Part shown: one piece after another, positions 1-7,268 of the stretch
How positions within the stretch are numbered: position 1 is the first letter of the stretch
How the letters are laid out: every line of letters begins with the position of its first letter
Assembly: GCF_050314255.1 (NCBI RefSeq)
Contig: NZ_JBNPMZ010000006.1
Coordinates: 62,001-126,000, forward strand
Length of the DNA: 64,000 nt
Source: Claveliimonas sp034178805
GTDB lineage: Bacteria > Bacillota > Clostridia > Lachnospirales > Lachnospiraceae
Direction: 5' to 3'
Position numbers and translations under genes: made by a program
The notes under the pieces: model-generated
Databases searched by the model: none
What the model was told of the DNA's origin: nothing
Seen by the model: only the letters and a program-made list of their open reading frames with translations

Positions 1-281
1 ATATACAATTTACCGGTCCGGGTTATGAAACTCCGGCTGAGATCCGAATGGCAGGTGCGCTCGGTGCCGATGCAGTAGGTATGAGTACGGCATGTGAGGC
101 AGTTGCGGCCAATCATATGGGAATGAAGATTTGTGGAATATCCTGTGTGGTAAATATGGCAGCAGGGATTCAGAAGACACCTTTGAGCCATGAGGAAGTG
201 AAAAAGATGGGAAGTCGTAAATCAGAGGAATTCCGAAGGCTTATGCTGGCAGTATTTCGGGAAATGAAACAGGAAATGTGA
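1..281 (+). CDS. Purine-nucleoside phosphorylase, C-terminal part (5' truncated by window)
   Basis: The reading frame is open from base 3 and ends in TGA at 279-281, so only the last 92 residues are visible. They carry hallmarks of the trimeric class of purine nucleoside phosphorylase: TGPGYETPAEIRM near the visible start and CVVNMAAG, whose Asn contacts the purine base in characterised family members. Enzymes of this family split inosine or guanosine with phosphate in purine salvage, in the cytoplasm. The start and phosphate-binding region lie outside the window. The next gene on this strand is separated by a 139-base structured spacer, so co-transcription is uncertain. Confidence 0.9.
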   Translation, partial: IQFTGPGYETPAEIRMAGALGADAVGMSTACEAVAANHMGMKICGISCVVNMAAGIQKTPLSHEEVKKMGSRKSEEFRRLMLAVFREMKQEM

Positions 282-285
282 GGAT

Positions 286-411
286 GCGTTATGTTAGGCG
301 TTGCAATTCCGGCCAAAAAGCGTTAAACTAGGAGTAGTCTATTACGCTAAGGAAAATGATATTTTCCTCTTGAATTGAGGAAGCAGGAGATACGAAAGCG
401 TAACATAATGG
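286..411 (+). promoter_or_regulatory. Possible structured RNA leader upstream of moaB
   Basis: The spacer before moaB folds on paper into a closed multi-helix structure. An outer stem pairs TTATGTTA (289-296) with TAACATAA (401-408), extendable by two pairs. Inside are AGCGT/ACGCT (about 320 and 352), GGAAAAT/ATTTTCC (351-367) and CCTC/GAGG (366-380). The 3' strand of the outer stem ends at the moaB ribosome binding site GGAGGG (410-415). This layout suits a cis-regulatory element, but I do not recognise a known riboswitch consensus, including the molybdenum cofactor motif. It could instead be a processed spacer. Confidence 0.35.
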
Positions 412-420
412 AGGGATACA

Positions 421-885
421 ATGAGAGTTGCAATTATTACAGCGAATACAGAGATTTATAGAGGCAACGAAGAGGATAAGAGTGGAAAGGTAATTCAGCA
501 GATCATGGAAGAAGCCGGACATCAGATTGTTTTTATGAAGGCACTTCCCTGTGACAAGACGGTTCTTTCTACTGTTATGCAGAGAATGGCAGATGGAAAA
601 CTTACCGATCTGATTCTGACAACGGGAGGAGCTGGCTGTAAGGTCGGAGAGTGTATGCCGGAGGCAACCCTGGAGATTGTGGATAGACCTGTGGTTGGAA
701 TTCCGGAGGCTATGAGAGCCTATATGATGCAAATCAGCAAGCGTGCCATGCTGAACCGCTGTGCAGCAGGTATTCGTGGAGAGGTTCTGATTGTAAATCT
801 GCCGGGCAAAGCCAATGCAGTAAAACAGTGCCTGGAATATCTGCTTCCGGAGATCACACATGCAGCAGGATTGATTAAGGAGTAA
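421..885 (+). CDS. moaB: MoaB/Mog-family molybdopterin biosynthesis protein
   Basis: This is a 154-residue single-domain MoCF-biosynthesis fold protein. It shows TTGGAG at residues 67-72 and PEAT at 80-83, the glycine loop and acidic segment that bind molybdopterin, and a C-terminal NLPGKA segment typical of the family. Members adenylylate molybdopterin before metal insertion. GGAGGG lies 6 bases before the ATG. No other cofactor genes are visible here, so the partner pathway must lie elsewhere. Whether it is MoaB or MogA in function cannot be told from sequence alone. It is followed 23 bases later by a metallo-hydrolase gene, probably in the same transcript. Confidence 0.8.
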   Translation: MRVAIITANTEIYRGNEEDKSGKVIQQIMEEAGHQIVFMKALPCDKTVLSTVMQRMADGKLTDLILTTGGAGCKVGECMPEATLEIVDRPVVGIPEAMRAYMMQISKRAMLNRCAAGIRGEVLIVNLPGKANAVKQCLEYLLPEITHAAGLIKE

Positions 886-908
886 GCGGGCTGAAAGGAA
901 CAGGACAG

Positions 909-1601
909 ATGAAGATTACATACATAGGACACAGCGGATTTGCTGTGGAATATCAGGATGTGGCCTTTATCTTCGATTACTACAAGGGAAAGCTTCCTGA
1001 ATTAAAAAAAGCCAGGAAGGTATATGTATTTGCCAGTCATAATCATTTTGACCATTTTACAGAGGAGATTTTTTCCTGGGTTTCGGATTATCCGGAGATT
1101 ACTTATATTTTGTCGGATGATATTGAGGCGGACGGGCCTGCTGATCATGTGAAAAAGATAGGTTCGGATCAGATGATGGACGTGGACGACATTCATATAA
1201 AGACGCTTCGCTCTACAGATGAGGGCGTAGCGTTCTTTCTTTCTGTAAACGGTAAAAAGATATTTCATGCGGGAGACCTGAACTGGTGGCATTGGGAGGA
1301 AGAAGGCCCTCTCTACAATCAGTTTATGAAGAAGAATTTCCTGAGAGCAATCGAGAAGATAAAAGGAGAACATATAGACGCAGCTTTTTTTCCGGTGGAT
1401 CCAAGACTTAATGATGCATATTACTGGGGAATCGACTGGTTTATGCGGGAGACGGATACAGAGGTGGTATTTCCCATGCACATGCAGAATGAGCAGAAAC
1501 GGTTATATGTGAAGCTGATGGAGGAACCGAAGACGAAGCCCTATCGCCATAAGATTATACAGATTGAGAAAGAGGGACAGATATTTCGGATAGAATCATA
1601 G
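909..1601 (+). CDS. Metallo-beta-lactamase-fold hydrolase (UlaG-like)
   Basis: This 230-residue protein carries the metal-binding signature HxHxDH (H44, H46, D48, H49) in the segment SHNHFDH, plus H120/D123 (HAGD) and H191 near the end, the usual dinuclear zinc ligands of the fold. It is most like the compact UlaG/YtkL-type hydrolases of unknown substrate. No signal peptide is present, so it should be cytoplasmic. It lies between moaB and rnhA with short gaps (23 and 15 bases), which suggests co-transcription but does not identify its substrate. Confidence 0.8.
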   Translation: MKITYIGHSGFAVEYQDVAFIFDYYKGKLPELKKARKVYVFASHNHFDHFTEEIFSWVSDYPEITYILSDDIEADGPADHVKKIGSDQMMDVDDIHIKTLRSTDEGVAFFLSVNGKKIFHAGDLNWWHWEEEGPLYNQFMKKNFLRAIEKIKGEHIDAAFFPVDPRLNDAYYWGIDWFMRETDTEVVFPMHMQNEQKRLYVKLMEEPKTKPYRHKIIQIEKEGQIFRIES

Positions 1602-1616
1602 AACAGGAGAGGGAGA

Positions 1617-2090
1617 ATGAAGGTTAAGATATATACGGATGGTGCAGCCAGAGGCAACCCGGACGGACCGGGAGGATATGGAACGGTACTGGAATATGTA
1701 GATACAAAAGGAGAGCTTCATACAAAGGAAATTTCCCAGGGGTATGTGAAGACAACCAATAACAGAATGGAACTGATGGCAGTAATTGCAGGGCTGGAAG
1801 CGCTGAACCGCCCATGCAGCGTGGAACTGTATTCAGATTCCCAGTATGTTGTGAATGCATTTAACCAGCACTGGATTGAGGGCTGGATCAAAAAGGGATG
1901 GAAGCGAGGCAAGAACGAACCGGTGAAGAATGTGGATCTCTGGAAACGGCTTCTGAAAGCAAAGGAGCCCCACCAGGTACAGTTCATCTGGGTAAAGGGG
2001 CATGATGGACATCCTCAGAATGAGAGATGTGATGCGCTTGCTACCAGAGCGGCAGACGGTACGGATCTGATCATTGATGAGGGGGTGTAG
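1617..2090 (+). CDS. rnhA: Ribonuclease HI
   Basis: This 157-residue enzyme degrades RNA in RNA:DNA hybrids, removing R-loops and primers. The four catalytic acidic residues are in place: D8 in YTDGAARGNP, E52 in NNRMEL, D74 in YSDSQYV and D139 in ERCDALA, with H129/H132 in the flexible loop. The stretch around residues 82-101 matches the basic protrusion of the E. coli type. A GAGAGGGAG ribosome binding site precedes the ATG. The gene ends 60 bases before RNase P RNA, which has its own promoter overlapping this end. Confidence 0.93.
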   Translation: MKVKIYTDGAARGNPDGPGGYGTVLEYVDTKGELHTKEISQGYVKTTNNRMELMAVIAGLEALNRPCSVELYSDSQYVVNAFNQHWIEGWIKKGWKRGKNEPVKNVDLWKRLLKAKEPHQVQFIWVKGHDGHPQNERCDALATRAADGTDLIIDEGV

Positions 2091-2096
2091 AACAGC

Positions 2097-2125
2097 TTTA
2101 CATTTTGATGGAAATGTGTTAGAAT
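2097..2125 (+). promoter_or_regulatory. Sigma-A-type promoter for RNase P RNA
   Basis: TTTACA (2097-2102) and TAGAAT (2120-2125) are separated by 17 bases, close to the vegetative consensus. They lie just after the rnhA stop and about 25 bases before the first paired bases of RNase P RNA, where a dedicated promoter is expected. Confidence 0.65.
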
Positions 2126-2149
2126 CAAAAATCGTGGAATACAAGTATG

Positions 2150-2491
2150 ACAAGTAATCGCGGCTGCAATTGCCGAAAGGCAGCAGGTGAGGAAAGTCCG
2201 GGCTTCACAGGGCAGGATGCCGGATAACGTCCGGTGGAGGCGACTCCAAGGCCAGTGCAACAGAAATAAACCGCCCCGGCTCGTCCGGTGGTAAGGGTGG
2301 AAAGGCAGTGTAAGAGACTACCGCCTCTCTGGTAACAGAGAGGGCAGATGTAAACCCCATCCGAAGCAAGACCGAATAAAGACCATGTGGCGGCCCGTCA
2401 CGTCTTAGGTAGGTCGCTTGAATCTGCTGGTGACAGCAGGTCTAGATAGATGATTACTCAACGACATAACCCGGCTTATCGTTGTGCTTGT
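2150..2491 (+). ncRNA. rnpB: RNase P RNA, type A
   Basis: This is the catalytic RNA of ribonuclease P, which cuts the 5' leader from precursor tRNAs. The conserved core elements appear in order: GAGGAAAGTCCGGGCT (about 2189), AGTGCAACAGAAA, TAAACCGCC, GGTAAGGGTGGAAAGGC, GTAAACCCC, GAGCAAGACC-like GAAGCAAGACCGAATA, GTAGGTCGCTTGA, CTAGATAGATGATT and ACCCGGCTTA. ACAAG at the start pairs with CTTGT at the end as helix P1. The large insertions and spacing fit the ancestral A type rather than the Bacillus B type. Ends are placed by P1 and are approximate by a few bases. Confidence 0.95.
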
Positions 2492-2527
2492 TACATCATA
2501 GAAAAGTGATCTAAAGAAAATAAAAAT

Positions 2528-2566
2528 GAGGAAGAAATCTGTTTTCGGGATTTCTTCCTCGTTTTT
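2528..2566 (+). terminator. Intrinsic terminator after rnpB
   Basis: A perfect 12-bp stem, GAGGAAGAAATC (2528-2539) with GATTTCTTCCTC (2549-2560), is followed by GTTTTTG. It sits 36 bases after the RNase P RNA and may also stop the convergent pyrI transcript, since its left side reads AAAAATGAG. Confidence 0.85.
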
Positions 2567-2607
2567 GTTGCCATGCATACGCCCAAAGGTCCAGTGGACC
2601 GTTTTGG

Positions 2608-3048
2608 TTAACGTCCGTGATATTTTTCTTCGCAGTATTTGCAGCGATAGATTTCTTTCTCGGGATCAGTCAGAACAAATACATGATCCAGCCCCTGTTC
2701 GATGGAGGTGATACATCTTGGGTTTTTACATTTGATAACATTCGTAATCTTTTTAGGTAATCTTAACGCCTGTTTGTCAACGATTTTCTGATCTTTAATG
2801 ATGTTAACGGTAATATTGTGGTCAATGAAGCCCAGAATATCAAGATCCATGAAATCAATCGGACATTCAATTTTAATAATGTCCTTCTTTCCAAGTTTCT
2901 TGCTTTTTGCATTCTTAATGATTGCCACGCAGCAGTCCAGCTTATCGAGTTTCAGATATTTGTAGATATCCATACTCTTGCCTGCCTGAATGTGATCCAG
3001 AACAAAACCTTCTGATATGCTGCCTACGGTCAGTGTGTTTTCTACCAT
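2608..3048 (-). CDS. pyrI: Aspartate carbamoyltransferase regulatory chain
   Basis: This 146-residue protein is the nucleotide-binding regulatory subunit that assembles with PyrB into the allosteric ATCase holoenzyme. The N-terminal part (residues 1-100) is the allosteric domain with the DHIQAGK segment, where family members bind CTP or ATP. The C-terminal part is a zinc domain with four cysteines at 107, 112, 136 and 139 (CKNPRC and CKYC). It follows pyrB by 19 bases with a GGGAGG ribosome binding site, so the two chains are made from one message and share the pyrB leader control. Confidence 0.95.
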   Translation of the reverse strand: MVENTLTVGSISEGFVLDHIQAGKSMDIYKYLKLDKLDCCVAIIKNAKSKKLGKKDIIKIECPIDFMDLDILGFIDHNITVNIIKDQKIVDKQALRLPKKITNVIKCKNPRCITSIEQGLDHVFVLTDPEKEIYRCKYCEEKYHGR

Positions 3049-3067
3049 TTTGACTTCCTCCCTTTCT

Positions 3068-3985
3068 TTATACCTGAATTTCCAGCAGGGTTAAAATCAG
3101 AGCCATTCGTACATAAACTCCGTATTGAACCTGTTTGAAATAAGCCGCTCTCGGATCCTTATCCACTTCAACGGCAATTTCATTTACTCTCGGGAGCGGG
3201 TGGAGAACCAGCATATCCGGTCCTGCAAGCTCCATTTTGTTTGCATCCAGAATGTAGAAATCTTTCATACGTACGTAATCCTCTTCGTTGAAGAAACGTT
3301 CCTTCTGAACACGGGTCATGTAGAGCAGATCCAGTTTCGGAAGCGCATCTTCAAGACGGACAACCTCTTCATAAGGAATGTTATTTCGGTCAAGTACGTC
3401 GTGGCGCATATATCCTGGCAGACGAAGCTCCTCAGGGGAGATCAGGATAAACCGGATGCCTGGATATCTTACAAGAGCATGAATCAGTGAGTGGACAGTA
3501 CGGCCGAATTTTAAGTCACCGCAAAGTCCGATGGTCATATTATTCAGACGGCCCTTCAGAGAACGGATAGTCAGAAGGTCGGTCAGTGTCTGCGTCGGAT
3601 GCTGATGTCCACCGTCACCGGCATTGATGACCGGGATGGAAGAGTTCTCACATGCAACCAGAGTAGAACCTTCTTTCGGATGGCGCATCGCACAGATGTC
3701 GGCGTAGCAGCTCACCATACGGATGGTGTCCGCAACACTCTCACCTTTAGTAGCAGAGCTGGAATCTGCAGTAGAAAAGCCGAGAACGCTTCCACCCAGG
3801 TTGATCATCGCCGCTTCGTGACTTAAGCGGGTGCGGGTACTTGGTTCATAGAACAGAGTTGCCAGCTTTTTGCCAACGCAGGCGTGTGCATATTTCTCAG
3901 GGTTGGCTTCAATATCATTTGCTAAATCCAGTAATTTGTCGAGTTCTTCCACGGAGAAATCCAATGGGCTCATTAAGTGTCTCAT
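3068..3985 (-). CDS. pyrB: Aspartate carbamoyltransferase catalytic chain
   Basis: This 305-residue enzyme joins carbamoyl phosphate and aspartate, the first committed step of pyrimidine synthesis. The carbamoyl-phosphate loop STRTR is at residues 49-53 (FYEPSTRTRLS). HQHPTQ, the 80s-loop segment SSATKGES and HPLPRVNEI near the C-terminus are also present. Length is normal for the family. The ATG follows AAGGAGGT at 7 bases. Expression is probably controlled by the 5' leader with a leader peptide and terminator (see 4028-4293). Confidence 0.96.
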   Translation of the reverse strand: MRHLMSPLDFSVEELDKLLDLANDIEANPEKYAHACVGKKLATLFYEPSTRTRLSHEAAMINLGGSVLGFSTADSSSATKGESVADTIRMVSCYADICAMRHPKEGSTLVACENSSIPVINAGDGGHQHPTQTLTDLLTIRSLKGRLNNMTIGLCGDLKFGRTVHSLIHALVRYPGIRFILISPEELRLPGYMRHDVLDRNNIPYEEVVRLEDALPKLDLLYMTRVQKERFFNEEDYVRMKDFYILDANKMELAGPDMLVLHPLPRVNEIAVEVDKDPRAAYFKQVQYGVYVRMALILTLLEIQV

Positions 3986-4027
3986 ATAAACCTCCTTAAT
4001 TATATGTTGATTGGAATCATTTACGGC

Positions 4028-4090
4028 AAAAAAATGTCGTTACATGGAAAACCGCAGTGACCGTTGAAAAGGAACTGCGATAGTAACGAC
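4028..4090 (-). terminator. Attenuator terminator in the pyrBI leader
   Basis: On the minus strand GTCGTTAC (4083-4090) pairs with GTAACGAC (4036-4043), and inside it CGCAGT (4074-4079) pairs with ACTGCG (4053-4058). The hairpin is followed directly by A and seven Ts (4028-4034). It lies 43 bases before the pyrB start and overlaps the last codons of the leader ORF. An intrinsic terminator between promoter and structural gene is the defining feature of attenuation. Confidence 0.85.
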
Positions 4091-4198
4091 GTTGTTTATA
4101 TAATATGGAAATAAAAATAATAATATGAAATAAAATAATCGTTCAGGAAGAAAGTGAAGGATAGAAAAAGTAACTGAGTATAATCTATGCTTTTTCAT
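4040..4198 (-). CDS. Candidate pyrBI leader peptide (52 residues)
   Basis: A short ORF of 52 codons starts at ATG 4196-4198 behind a good ribosome binding site (AAAGGAGAAG) and stops at TAA 4040-4042, inside the 3' arm of the attenuator hairpin. Its middle codons (about 20-34) are almost all Phe, Leu, Tyr and Ile, encoded by a U-rich stretch (4096-4140). In E. coli the pyrL leader works this way: RNA polymerase pauses at U-runs when UTP is low, the ribosome catches up and blocks the terminator hairpin. Here I infer the same role from architecture. The peptide itself need not have a function. Confidence 0.7.
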   Translation of the reverse strand: MKKHRLYSVTFSILHFLPERLFYFILLFLFPYYINNVVTIAVPFQRSLRFSM

Positions 4199-4264
4199 GG
4201 CGCTTCTCCTTTCTTACATCTTATGTAAAACTTCCGTAAATGATGAATTTACGTTTCCTGTAAC

Positions 4265-4293
4265 ATCATATAATAAATGCGGAAGTTTTTCAA
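4265..4293 (-). promoter_or_regulatory. Sigma-A-type promoter for the pyrBI leader
   Basis: On the minus strand TTGAAA (4288-4293) and TATGAT (4265-4270) are 17 bases apart. Initiation would fall near 4258, giving a leader of about 270 bases before pyrB. The -35 box overlaps the end of the upstream membrane-protein gene. A 7-bp hairpin (CGTAAAT/ATTTACG, 4235-4253) lies just downstream. Confidence 0.7.
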
Positions 4294-4676
4294 TGTCTGA
4301 AAAGAATTTTTTCAAATAACAGGCCTGCACCAAACCACAGGGGAGCATAATCGAGACGGATCAGTCCCCGGATATTCAGCGGAGCATCGCTGTAATCCCA
4401 GGGACAGGCATCCATTTTGCGAAGAAAGGAGCCGGTAAAAAATTCTGCCGCAAAAATGCAGCAGGTATATACACCTCCCCTGATTACCGCGCTTTTTCCT
4501 TTCAGAATCCGACAGACAGGCGATAAAAAACATGCCATTCCATAAATGGGGAACATCCAGATGGAGGTGTTCCCCATAAGTTTGGGATTCTTATTTTTCT
4601 GGTAGGAGCAAAGTGCCGTATAAATTATCTCCATACACCATCCTGCAGTTCCACAGGCAAGAAAATTGTGTTTCAT
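4290..4676 (-). CDS. Small membrane protein, putative ABC-transporter type IV (CmpB) family
   Basis: This is a 128-residue hydrophobic protein with about four membrane segments. The motif CPWDYS, followed by a segment with NIRGLIRLDYAPLW, is what I associate with the CmpB/PF06541 family of putative ABC-transporter subunits, which is common in Clostridia and has no proven substrate. It is transcribed divergently from pheA, and its stop overlaps the pyrBI promoter. The window shows no partner ATPase gene, so a transport role remains a family-level guess. Confidence 0.6.
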   Translation of the reverse strand: MKHNFLACGTAGWCMEIIYTALCSYQKNKNPKLMGNTSIWMFPIYGMACFLSPVCRILKGKSAVIRGGVYTCCIFAAEFFTGSFLRKMDACPWDYSDAPLNIRGLIRLDYAPLWFGAGLLFEKILFRH

Positions 4677-4771
4677 GTCATCAGTATGCCGAAGAGAACT
4701 GGATTTTATTCAGAAAATGTATTATACTGTATGTTGTTTTAGGGAAAAAAGAAGTGAGGAGAATCAGTTTT

Positions 4772-5902
4772 ATGGCTACACTGGAAGAACTTAGAAAACA
4801 ACTGGATGAGATCGACAGTCAGATTGTGGAGCTCTATGAGAACCGCATGAAGGTATGCGAACAGGTAGGAGATTATAAGATAGAGACAGGAAAGAAAGTA
4901 TTTGACCGGGTACGGGAGCGGGAAAAACTGCATCAGGTTATCGGAGGTACATCCGATCCGTTTTTGAAGAAAGGGCTGACAGAGCTTTTCGAACAGTTGA
5001 TGTCACAGAGTCGGAAGCTTCAGTATCAGATGCTGACGAAAAAGGGTGCGCTGGGACGTCTGCCTTTCATTGGCGTGGATGCGTTGGACTGGGAAAATTC
5101 GCGTATTGTATTTCAGGGAACGGAAGGGGCATATTCCCAGGCGGCCATGTATAAATATTTCGGAACAGATATCAACAGCTTTCATGTACAGACTTTCCGG
5201 GAAGCTATGGAAGCCATTGAGGAGGGCTCTGCAGATTTTGCCGTGCTCCCTATAGAGAATTCATCTGCCGGAGTGGTGACAGAGGTTTATGATCTTTTGG
5301 TGGAATTTGAAAATTATATTGTGGGAGAGGTAGTTCTTCCAATTGAGCATGCCCTTGCAGGTGTGGAAGGAGCGTCCATTGATACAATAAAAAGGGTGTA
5401 TTCCCACCCGCAGGCACTGATGCAGAGTTCCAGATTTCTGGATGAATATCCGGACTGGCAGAGGATAGGAGAGAGTAATACTGCAGTTGCTGCCAGGAAG
5501 ATCCTGAAGGATATGGATGTGACTCAGGCTGCCATTTGCAGTGAACATGCGGCAGAGGTATATGGATTAAAGATCATAAAAGAGAAGATTAATTATAATG
5601 ATAATAATTCTACCCGTTTTATTATCGTTACGAATCAGAAAATCTTCCTGAAAGATGCCCGGAAAATCAGTATCTGTTTTGAACTGGCACATGAGAGTGG
5701 TTCCCTTTATCATATGTTATCTCATTTCATTTATAATGACCTGAATATGACGAAGATTGAGTCACGCCCGATAGAGGGAAAAACCTGGGAATACCGGTTC
5801 TTTGTAGATTTTGAGGGAAACATGGGAGACGGAGCGGTGAAGAATGCCGTCCGTGGAATCCGGGAAGAGGCTAAGAATTTGAAGATTCTTGGAAATTACT
5901 AA
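4772..5902 (+). CDS. pheA: Bifunctional chorismate mutase / prephenate dehydratase
   Basis: This is a 376-residue P-protein that takes chorismate through prephenate to phenylpyruvate in phenylalanine synthesis. Residues 1-90 form an AroQ chorismate mutase helix bundle (LRKQLDEIDSQIVELYENRM). Residues 110-285 are the dehydratase with the NNSTRF catalytic motif. Residues 297-370 are an ACT domain with ESGSLY and ESRPIEG, the phenylalanine-sensing GALV-like and ESRP motifs, so feedback inhibition is likely. The ATG at 4772 follows GAGGAG at 10 bases. A longer in-frame start 159 bases upstream has no ribosome binding site and would add sequence outside the family. Confidence 0.95.
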   Translation: MATLEELRKQLDEIDSQIVELYENRMKVCEQVGDYKIETGKKVFDRVREREKLHQVIGGTSDPFLKKGLTELFEQLMSQSRKLQYQMLTKKGALGRLPFIGVDALDWENSRIVFQGTEGAYSQAAMYKYFGTDINSFHVQTFREAMEAIEEGSADFAVLPIENSSAGVVTEVYDLLVEFENYIVGEVVLPIEHALAGVEGASIDTIKRVYSHPQALMQSSRFLDEYPDWQRIGESNTAVAARKILKDMDVTQAAICSEHAAEVYGLKIIKEKINYNDNNSTRFIIVTNQKIFLKDARKISICFELAHESGSLYHMLSHFIYNDLNMTKIESRPIEGKTWEYRFFVDFEGNMGDGAVKNAVRGIREEAKNLKILGNY

Positions 5903-5936
5903 TGGTTCTTAAAACAAAAGAGGAGGCAGCTGGAAG

Positions 5937-7226
5937 ATGAGAATCAATGAATTAATGATCTACCGTCATATGGAACAGGGACAGATATTGACGGATATGA
6001 ATTTCCTGATGGAAAACTATGATAATGAATATTACAATGTAGAGGATATGAGAGGACTTCTCTATGACTGTGTCAACGAGATACTGGAAATGGCAGTCAG
6101 CCATGGATTTGAGGGAAATCTCTGGCAGGATTATCTGACATTTCTTCTGGCAAGTGATGAAAATGCGTACAGCACCTCCTGCGAGATCGTTGGAGCGGTT
6201 GAGGGAAGTATTAATCAGGTGGCTCTTCACGATTTTGTTATTTTTAAAGAATTATTTGATTATGATTTTACAGATATGGAAAAAGCGTTGGGAACAGATT
6301 GTCTTGCCATGCTGAAAGACTATGCCGGTTCCGGAGCACACGGAAGCGTTTTCAATCAGAGAATCCGCGACCGCATCTGTGATCTGAGTAAATCCCTTGC
6401 AGGAGCAGGATCAACAGAAGAATTTAAGGAAATTCTGACTCAGTTCTACAAAGAGTTCGGTGTGGGAAAACTTGGACTTCATAAGGCATTCCGTATTGAA
6501 CATACACAGGAGGGTGCAGAGATTGTACCCATTACTAAAATCGCCCATGTACATCTGGATGATCTGGTGGGATATGAAATTGCCAAAAAGAAGCTGATTG
6601 ACAATACAGAAGCATTTGTCAGTGGAAAGAAAGCAAACAACTGTCTGCTCTTTGGTGATGCGGGAACAGGAAAATCCACATCTATCAAGGCAATTCTGAA
6701 TCAGTATTATGACAGGGGACTCCGCATGATCGAGGTGTACAAGCATCAGTTCCAGGATCTGAATGATGTGATTGCACAGATAAAGAACCGCAATTATAAA
6801 TTTATCATTTATATGGATGATCTTTCCTTTGAGGAGTTCGAGATAGAGTATAAGTATCTGAAAGCAGTCATCGAGGGTGGTCTGGAGAGAAAGCCTGATA
6901 ATGTTCTGATTTACGCTACTTCTAACAGACGGCATCTGATCCGCGAGACCTTCCGGGATAAACAGGATAGGGATGAAGAACTGCACACCAACGATACGGT
7001 ACAGGAGAAGCTGTCACTGGTGGCAAGATTTGGTGTAACGATTTTCTTCGGGGGACCGAGCAAGAAAGAATTCCAGGAGATCGTACGGCAGCTTGCGGCA
7101 AGAAACGGTCTTACCATTTCGGAAGATGAACTGCTTCTGGAAGCAAATAAGTGGGAACTGAGCCACGGCGGACTGTCCGGAAGAACTGCGCAGCAGTTTG
7201 TGGACTATCTGCTGGGGACGAGATAG
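5937..7226 (+). CDS. DUF815 family AAA+ ATP-binding protein
   Basis: This 429-residue cytoplasmic protein has a Walker A motif GDAGTGKST at residues 240-248, and a Walker B-like FIIYMDDLSFE followed by a sensor segment (ATSNRRHLI). The helical N-terminal 200 residues have no recognisable domain. This is the layout of the DUF815 ATPase family, widespread in Clostridia and Proteobacteria, with no established role. It lies 34 bases after pheA on the same strand with its own AGGAGG site, so it is probably co-transcribed, but I see no functional link to phenylalanine synthesis. Confidence 0.8.
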   Translation: MRINELMIYRHMEQGQILTDMNFLMENYDNEYYNVEDMRGLLYDCVNEILEMAVSHGFEGNLWQDYLTFLLASDENAYSTSCEIVGAVEGSINQVALHDFVIFKELFDYDFTDMEKALGTDCLAMLKDYAGSGAHGSVFNQRIRDRICDLSKSLAGAGSTEEFKEILTQFYKEFGVGKLGLHKAFRIEHTQEGAEIVPITKIAHVHLDDLVGYEIAKKKLIDNTEAFVSGKKANNCLLFGDAGTGKSTSIKAILNQYYDRGLRMIEVYKHQFQDLNDVIAQIKNRNYKFIIYMDDLSFEEFEIEYKYLKAVIEGGLERKPDNVLIYATSNRRHLIRETFRDKQDRDEELHTNDTVQEKLSLVARFGVTIFFGGPSKKEFQEIVRQLAARNGLTISEDELLLEANKWELSHGGLSGRTAQQFVDYLLGTR

Positions 7227-7268
7227 AAAACGGCGGTTGCCAAAAAGGCAGCCGCTGTTTTCTGTTTT
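7227..7268. terminator. Bidirectional terminator between DUF815 and rpn genes
   Basis: A 15-bp stem (7227-7241 with 7247-7261, two G-T wobbles) with loop AAAAA is flanked by AAAA and TTTT runs. It closes the plus-strand transcript and the convergent minus-strand rpn gene, whose stop codon lies at 7267-7269. Confidence 0.7.

Noticed and set aside
328..861. Minus-strand 177-codon frame across the moaB gene
   Set aside because: It lies opposite moaB, has a Cys/His-rich composition typical of antisense frames, and no ribosome binding site.
4613..4771. 53-residue N-terminal extension of PheA
   Set aside because: No ribosome binding site; the chorismate mutase domain begins at ATG 4772 behind GAGGAG, and the extension has no family counterpart.
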